Shown: piece by piece, positions 35,068 to 38,912 of the stretch
Position numbering within the stretch: position 1 is the stretch's first letter
How the letters are laid out: each line of letters opens with the position of its first letter
NCBI GenBank assembly: GCA_905215405.1
Contig: CAJMQE010000032.1
Location: 1-38,912 of the forward strand
Source: an uncultured bacterium
GTDB taxonomy: Bacteria; Bacillota; Clostridia; Lachnospirales; Lachnospiraceae
Length of the DNA: 38,912 nt
Direction of reading: 5' to 3'
Notes under the pieces: generated by a model
Seen by the model: the letters and a program-made list of their open reading frames with translations, nothing else
What the model was told of the DNA's origin: nothing
The model's database searches: none
Position numbers and translations under genes: made by a program

Positions 35068-35358
35068 ATGTTGAATATGAATCTTCAGTTTTTCGCTCAT
35101 AAAAAGGGCGTTGGTTCTACAAAGAACGGTAGAGATTCTGAATCTAAGAGATTAGGTGCAAAAAGAGCTGATGGTCAGTTCGTTTTAGCTGGTAATATTC
35201 TTTACAGACAGCGTGGTACTAAAATTCATCCAGGTGTTAATGTAGGTCGTGGTGGCGATGATACATTATTCGCAACTGTTGATGGTATCGTAAGATTCGA
35301 AAGAAAAGGCAGAGACAAGAAACAGGTTTCTGTTTACCCAGTAGCAACAAACGAATAA
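35068..35358 (+). CDS. rpmA: 50S ribosomal protein L27 with cleavable N-terminus
   Basis: L27 reaches the peptidyl transferase centre with its N-terminus. The 96-residue protein starts MLNMNLQFFAHKKG; the LQFF-A segment corresponds to the Prp cleavage site, after which the mature N-terminus begins near AHKKG. GSTKNGRDSESKRLG and the rest are typical. GAGGAGGTG precedes the ATG, only four bases after prp. A hairpin with direct repeats follows as the probable terminator. Confidence 0.98.
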   Translation: MLNMNLQFFAHKKGVGSTKNGRDSESKRLGAKRADGQFVLAGNILYRQRGTKIHPGVNVGRGGDDTLFATVDGIVRFERKGRDKKQVSVYPVATNE

Positions 35359-35375
35359 TTTAAGTTCTTGAATTT

Positions 35376-35430
35376 AAGCTTCAAATCTTAGGAAATCATT
35401 TGAAATCTTAGGGTTTGAAGCTTGTTTTAG
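35376..35430 (+). terminator. Probable terminator of the rplU-prp-rpmA operon
   Basis: AAGCTTCAAATC (35376-35387) pairs with GGTTTGAAGCTT (35412-35423) including one wobble, followed by GTTTTAG. The loop contains two direct copies of AAATCTTAGG, and a further partial copy (CTTCAAATTTTGGGG) follows at about 35449, so the element may have been extended by duplication. Confidence 0.65.
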
Positions 35431-35466
35431 TTAAATCATATTTTATACTTCAAATTTTGGGGAACA

Positions 35467-35586
35467 ATAAAAGAAACAGAAATTACAGATAGAATAGAAC
35501 TAGTGCAGGTATTTTAGACAATAAACAGCTTCTTACATGAGCTTAGAGTCGAATATCAGTATCTGTATGATAAATATGGAAACTAG
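35467..35586 (+). pseudogene. Possible decayed 39-codon reading frame before obgE
   Basis: One frame reads KETEITDRIELVQVF, then TAG (35515-35517), then TINSFLHELRVEYQYLYDKY to a final TAG at 35584-35586. The composition is protein-like. The position of a start is ATA (35467) shortly after GGGGA. If ATA was ATG and the TAG was CAG this would be an intact small gene. There is no family match I recognise, and chance is a real alternative. The rest of the 35359-35646 gap holds the terminator and the obgE ribosome binding site. Confidence 0.3.
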
Positions 35587-35646
35587 GCGAACTGGTCCGG
35601 CCAGGACGCTTTATATAAACAATTGTTTTAGAAAAGGGTGATTAGA

Positions 35647-36933
35647 ATGTTTGCTGATAACGCTAGAATTTTTATTAAATCAGGAAAAGGCGGCGATGGA
35701 CATGTAAGTTTCCGCCGTGAAAAATATGTACCAGATGGCGGACCTGATGGTGGTGATGGTGGACGCGGTGGCGACATCATTTTTGTAGTAGATAAAGGTC
35801 TTAATACACTGGGAGATTTCAGACATAACAAGAAATATGCTGCACAGGCTGGTGAAGAAGGCAGCAAAAAACGTTGTCATGGTAAAGATGGAGAAGATCT
35901 TATTATTAAAGTACCAGAAGGAACAGTCATCAAGGATGATACTACAGGTAAAGTTATCGCAGATATGTCTAATGGCAATCTTCGTGAAACAATTCTTGTT
36001 GGTGGACGTGGCGGAAAAGGGAATATGAATTTTGCTACACCTACTATGCAGGTACCTAAATTTGCACAGCCAGGACAGGAAGCTCAGGAACTCTGGGTAC
36101 GTCTTGAATTAAAAGTAATTGCAGACGTTGGTCTTGTAGGATTCCCAAATGTAGGAAAATCTACATTATTATCCCGCGTCAGCAATGCAAAACCTGCAAT
36201 TGCAAATTACCATTTTACCACTTTGAATCCTAATCTTGGTGTTGTCGATCTCGATGGCCATGGCTTTGTTATGGCGGATATTCCGGGTCTGATTGAAGGT
36301 GCTTCAGAAGGAGTTGGCCTTGGTCATCAGTTCCTTCGTCACATTGAACGTACGAAAGTTCTGATTCATGTCGTTGATGCAGCCTCAACTGAAGGCAGAG
36401 ATCCCGTTGCTGATATCAAAGCAATCAATAAAGAACTTGAAAATTATAATCCAGAACTGCTTCAGAGACCTCAGGTTATCGCGGCAAACAAAATTGATGC
36501 TTTATATGATGGAGATGAAAATCCAATCCAGACATTAAAGGATGAATTTGAACCTGCTGGAATTAAAGTATTTCCGATATCTGCAGTTAGTGGTAAAGGA
36601 CTGAAAGAGCTTCTTTATCATGTCAGTGATCTGCTTGCGCAGCTTCCTGAAGAACCTGTTGTATTCGAAAAAGAATTCTTTATGGAAGATATTATGGACA
36701 ATCCAAATGAGCCATTTACTGTTGAACAGACAGCAGAAGGAGAATTTACAATTGAAGGTCCAAGAATTGACCGTCTTCTGGGTTATACAAATCTGGATTC
36801 AGAAAAAGGATTTAACTTCTTCCAGAAGTTCTTAAAGGATAATGGAATTATTGATCAGTTAAATGGACTGGGCATTCAGGAAGGGGATACCGTTAAAGTT
36901 GGCGGATATCTTGAATTTGATTATTACGAATAA
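35647..36933 (+). CDS. obgE: GTPase ObgE (CgtA)
   Basis: Obg is an essential GTPase for 50S assembly and stress/sporulation signalling. The 428-residue protein has the glycine-rich Obg fold (1-158, with GGPDGGDGGRGGD), the G domain with GFPNVGKST (165-173), DIPGL (211-215) and NKID, and a C-terminal OCT domain (about 340-428, FTIEGPRIDRLLGYTN). The start is ATG 35647, 6 bases after GGGTGA; an in-frame GTG at 35638 is less likely. Gene order rpmA-obgE-yhbY-nadD-yqeK is conserved in Firmicutes. Confidence 0.97.
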   Translation: MFADNARIFIKSGKGGDGHVSFRREKYVPDGGPDGGDGGRGGDIIFVVDKGLNTLGDFRHNKKYAAQAGEEGSKKRCHGKDGEDLIIKVPEGTVIKDDTTGKVIADMSNGNLRETILVGGRGGKGNMNFATPTMQVPKFAQPGQEAQELWVRLELKVIADVGLVGFPNVGKSTLLSRVSNAKPAIANYHFTTLNPNLGVVDLDGHGFVMADIPGLIEGASEGVGLGHQFLRHIERTKVLIHVVDAASTEGRDPVADIKAINKELENYNPELLQRPQVIAANKIDALYDGDENPIQTLKDEFEPAGIKVFPISAVSGKGLKELLYHVSDLLAQLPEEPVVFEKEFFMEDIMDNPNEPFTVEQTAEGEFTIEGPRIDRLLGYTNLDSEKGFNFFQKFLKDNGIIDQLNGLGIQEGDTVKVGGYLEFDYYE

Positions 36934-36992
36934 ATGATAAATAGCTGTTTCCTAGAATTAGAGAATCAGCCTTTGCTTATAGGAGGAATATA

Positions 36993-37307
36993 ATGACAAG
37001 TAAACAGAGAGCATATTTAAAAGGTCTTGCAATGACAATGGAACCTATTTTCCAGCTGGGAAAATCAAGTCTTACACCAGAGTATACAAAAGCAGTAGCA
37101 GAAGCTTTGGAAGCAAGAGAACTGATAAAAATAAATGTATTACAGAACTGCGCAGATGATCCTAAAGATCTTGCATCTGTTCTGGCAGAAAGAACACGTT
37201 CTGAAGTAGTTCAGGTAATTGGTAAAAAAATCGTTCTTTATAAAGAAGCAAAAGATGAAGATAAGAGAAAAATCGAATTGCCAAAAGCTAGAAAAAAGAA
37301 TGCTTAA
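36993..37307 (+). CDS. yhbY: YhbY family RNA-binding protein (CRM domain)
   Basis: A 104-residue CRM-domain protein that associates with pre-50S particles. It opens TSKQRAYLKGLAMTMEPIFQLGKSSLTPEYTKAV, with the GxxS/GK loop in the KH-like fold, and ends in a basic tail (RKIELPKARKKNA). AGGAGG is ideally placed before the ATG. It sits between obgE and nadD, 59 bases after obgE and 19 before nadD. Confidence 0.95.
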   Translation: MTSKQRAYLKGLAMTMEPIFQLGKSSLTPEYTKAVAEALEARELIKINVLQNCADDPKDLASVLAERTRSEVVQVIGKKIVLYKEAKDEDKRKIELPKARKKNA

Positions 37308-37326
37308 ATAACAGGAGCTGATCATT

Positions 37327-37926
37327 TTGAAAAAACGTATCGGAATAATGGGTGGAACATTTAATCCGATTCATAATGGACATGTTCAGATGGCAATCCA
37401 GACCTATCAACAGTTTCAGCTGGATGAAGTGCTGGTCATGCCATCTGGAGATCCACCACATAAAAGAAGTCAGGTTGTTCTTGATGCAGGCAAACGTAGT
37501 GATATGGTTAAACTTGCAATTAAAGGACATCCTGGATTGGTATTTTCTGATCTTGAGATAACCAGGAGCGGTTATTCGTATACGGCAGAAACACTACAGG
37601 AATTAAAGGATCTGTATGAAGAGATCTATTTTATAATCGGCGCAGATTCTCTGTTTAGCATTGAAAAATGGTATCATCCGGAAATTATAATGAAATTATG
37701 CACACTTGTTGTGGCTAATAGAGACAGACATCCAGATGCAGAATTTGAGAAATTCATTCACTATCTAACCGATAAATATCAGGCTGATATTAGAATTCTT
37801 CATGTACCAGATATGCCTGTTAGTTCAAGCCAGATTCGTGAAAATGTTGTAAATGGACAAAGTATCAGTGATCTGGTGTCTCCTGCAGTTGCTGCTTATA
37901 TAGAGGCTAACAGTCTATACAAATAG
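37327..37926 (+). CDS. nadD: Nicotinate-nucleotide adenylyltransferase NadD
   Basis: NadD adenylylates nicotinate mononucleotide to deamido-NAD. The 199-residue protein starts at TTG 37327, supported by AGGAG 8-9 bases upstream and by the family N-terminus RIGIMGGTFNPIHNGH with the HxGH motif (His16, His19). PSGDPPHK and the C-terminal motif PVSSSQIRENV are also present. No ATG closer than inside the conserved motif exists, so TTG is the real start. yqeK, which often follows nadD directly, is 327 bases downstream here. Confidence 0.95.
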   Translation: MKKRIGIMGGTFNPIHNGHVQMAIQTYQQFQLDEVLVMPSGDPPHKRSQVVLDAGKRSDMVKLAIKGHPGLVFSDLEITRSGYSYTAETLQELKDLYEEIYFIIGADSLFSIEKWYHPEIIMKLCTLVVANRDRHPDAEFEKFIHYLTDKYQADIRILHVPDMPVSSSQIRENVVNGQSISDLVSPAVAAYIEANSLYK

Positions 37927-38253
37927 GCGGGAAACATTCTCAATATTTAAAAAATACAATGCTGGAAAAGAACATAATATGTCGAGAGCCTGTTTTGTAA
38001 TGGAATCGAAATAAGTAATGAGTGGGTTCACTACATAAGGTTAACATAAAATTGTTATGTCAACCCTATGTAACACTACGACTATATTCAGATTACTTGT
38101 TAAATTATCTGTCAATTATCGTAATGCTTTAAGAGAACACTCATATGATATAGTATAAGACATTGATATGAAGTCTGAAATCTGTATTTTAAACGAATGA
38201 AGATTCGTTCCTACTGTTCAGAGCTCGTCTGACACGCAGAAATGGAGTAAAAT
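37927..38253. other. 327-base gap between nadD and yqeK with two stem-loop elements
   Basis: This gap interrupts the usually tight nadD-yqeK pair. It contains a long imperfect palindrome at 38032-38072, an outer 7-bp inverted repeat (AAGTAAT 38013-38019, ATTACTT 38092-38098), a perfect AACGAAT-GAAG-ATTCGTT hairpin at 38192-38209 and the GGAG site of yqeK. I see no open frame of note and no consensus promoter. Confidence 0.6.
38032..38072. repeat. Long imperfect palindrome, possible mobile-element remnant or recombination site
   Basis: TACATAAGGTTAACATAA (38032-38049) and TTATGTCAACCCTATGTA (38055-38072) are inverted repeats matching at 16 of 18 positions around the 5-base spacer AATTG. Both mismatches become G-U pairs in a minus-strand transcript. 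The core GTTAACATAA is identical to part of the palindrome at 21150-21159. No transposase is nearby. Confidence 0.65.
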
Positions 38254-38847
38254 ATGTTGATTGATGAAAAAGACTATGATGATGAAAAAATCCGTAAAAT
38301 GGTCAAAGAGAAGGTTACAAAATCAAGATACAAACATATTCTTGGAGTTGCGTATACAGCAGCCTGTCTTGCCATGCGTTATGGAGTAGATATGAATAAA
38401 GCATATATGGCAGGATTATTGCACGATTGTGCGAAATGCATTCCTGATGAGGAACAGTTACGATTATGTAGAGAATATCATATTCCAGTAACGGAAACAG
38501 AAGAGCAGAGTCCATACTTGCTTCATGGTAAACTTGGTGCGTATTTGGCTGAACATGAATATCACGTCAGCAATCCGGAAATCCTCCATGCAATTGCCGT
38601 TCATACAACCGGATGTCCGGCTATGACGCCTTTGGAACAGATTGTTTTTGTTGCGGATTACATTGAACCAAGCCGTGACAAGGCAAGTAACCTTACAATG
38701 ATCAGAAACAAATGTTTTGAAGACCTTGATGAGGGGACACTAGACGTACTTGATAGTACCGTATCCTATCTCAAAAAGATAAATTCGCTGATCGACATAA
38801 ATTCCATCGATACACTTGAATACTATCAACAACTTTTAAATAAATAA
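38254..38847 (+). CDS. yqeK: YqeK-type HD-domain Ap4A hydrolase
   Basis: YqeK cleaves diadenosine tetraphosphate (Ap4A) to two ADP in Gram-positive bacteria. The 197-residue protein has the HD-superfamily metal ligands: His28 in KHILGVAYTA, LLHDCAK with His57-Asp58, LHGKLGA and HAIAVHTTG, and VFVADYIEPSR with the last Asp. GGAG lies 6 bases before the ATG. It is followed by a strong ribosome binding site for the next gene, which in relatives is rsfS. Confidence 0.93.
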   Translation: MLIDEKDYDDEKIRKMVKEKVTKSRYKHILGVAYTAACLAMRYGVDMNKAYMAGLLHDCAKCIPDEEQLRLCREYHIPVTETEEQSPYLLHGKLGAYLAEHEYHVSNPEILHAIAVHTTGCPAMTPLEQIVFVADYIEPSRDKASNLTMIRNKCFEDLDEGTLDVLDSTVSYLKKINSLIDINSIDTLEYYQQLLNK

Positions 38848-38867
38848 AAGCTTAAAGGAGACCAGCT

Positions 38868-38912
38868 ATGAAAAGTCAAGCATAAATTAGTTGAAAATTT
38901 CTTTTCTCAATC
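38868..38912 (+). pseudogene. Start of the next gene (expected rsfS), frame not continuing
   Basis: AAAGGAG at 38854-38860 is perfectly spaced to ATG 38868, so a gene surely starts here, and rsfS is the expected neighbour of yqeK. The frame reads MKSQA and then TAA (38883-38885), with a TGA three codons later. Skipping one base near 38883 would reopen a frame (KLVENFFSQ) to the window end. Only 45 bases are visible, so identity and integrity are uncertain; an end-of-contig error is possible. Confidence 0.35.

Overview
The window is a low-GC (roughly 38% by eye) stretch of a spore-forming clostridial chromosome, most likely family Lachnospiraceae; the genus cannot be fixed from sequence alone. 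The clues are the gene order rplU-prp-rpmA-obgE-yhbY-nadD-yqeK, the rsmD-coaD-(coiled-coil gene)-ylbJ block with a sporulation gene, an L27 with a cleavable N-terminus beside its protease Prp, a hisZ/short-hisG histidine operon, strong GGAGG-type ribosome binding sites and AT-rich codon use. Almost all genes lie on the + strand; only a secreted protein (209-979), a possible partial gene at the left edge, and ylbJ (8817-9728) are on the minus strand.

Layout. 1-1221: minus-strand secreted/anchored protein and a gap upstream of der. 1222-4223: der, plsY and gpsA (ribosome assembly GTPase and glycerophospholipid precursor synthesis), followed by a five-unit 18-19 bp tandem repeat that grows out of the gpsA stop codon. 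4314-6791: a MalT/LuxR-type STAND regulator broken by an in-frame TAG and with its probable ATG start mutated to ACG. 6874-9728: rsmD, coaD, a DivIVA/ATPase-b-like coiled-coil protein and divergently oriented ylbJ with a sigma-E-like promoter. 9855-13167: PepD-type dipeptidase, membrane-anchored M23 peptidase and a small alarmone synthetase. 13211-21115: RNA modification and housekeeping genes (RsmF-like methyltransferase, RsuA-type and RluA-type pseudouridine synthases, HAD phosphatase, YgiQ radical SAM protein, SDR, unknown two-TM protein, RecU). 21197-22471: PAS-like protein with a degenerate GGDEF domain. 22542-27726: hisZ-hisG-hisD-hisB-hisIE from a consensus promoter; HisIE carries an extra, probably inactive HisA/HisF-like barrel. 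27838-29563: RNase G and a PAP2 phosphatase. 29667-34253: GH4 glycosidase, a methyl-accepting chemotaxis receptor broken by an in-frame TAA, and an orphan sugar-binding lipoprotein. 34294-38847: L21 leader RNA and the ribosome/NAD/YqeK cluster. The right edge holds the first codons of the next gene (expected rsfS), which does not read through.

The window is mostly conserved housekeeping. The notable signal is a set of sensory or regulatory loci in decay: two large genes each broken by one in-frame stop at a position compatible with a former glutamine codon, a lost start codon, a decayed 39-codon reading frame before obgE, and a broken frame at the right edge. Two dispersed palindromes sharing the core GTTAACATAA are the other unexplained structure. 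I found no CRISPR array, tRNA, rRNA, transposase or phage gene, and no convincing new multi-gene system.
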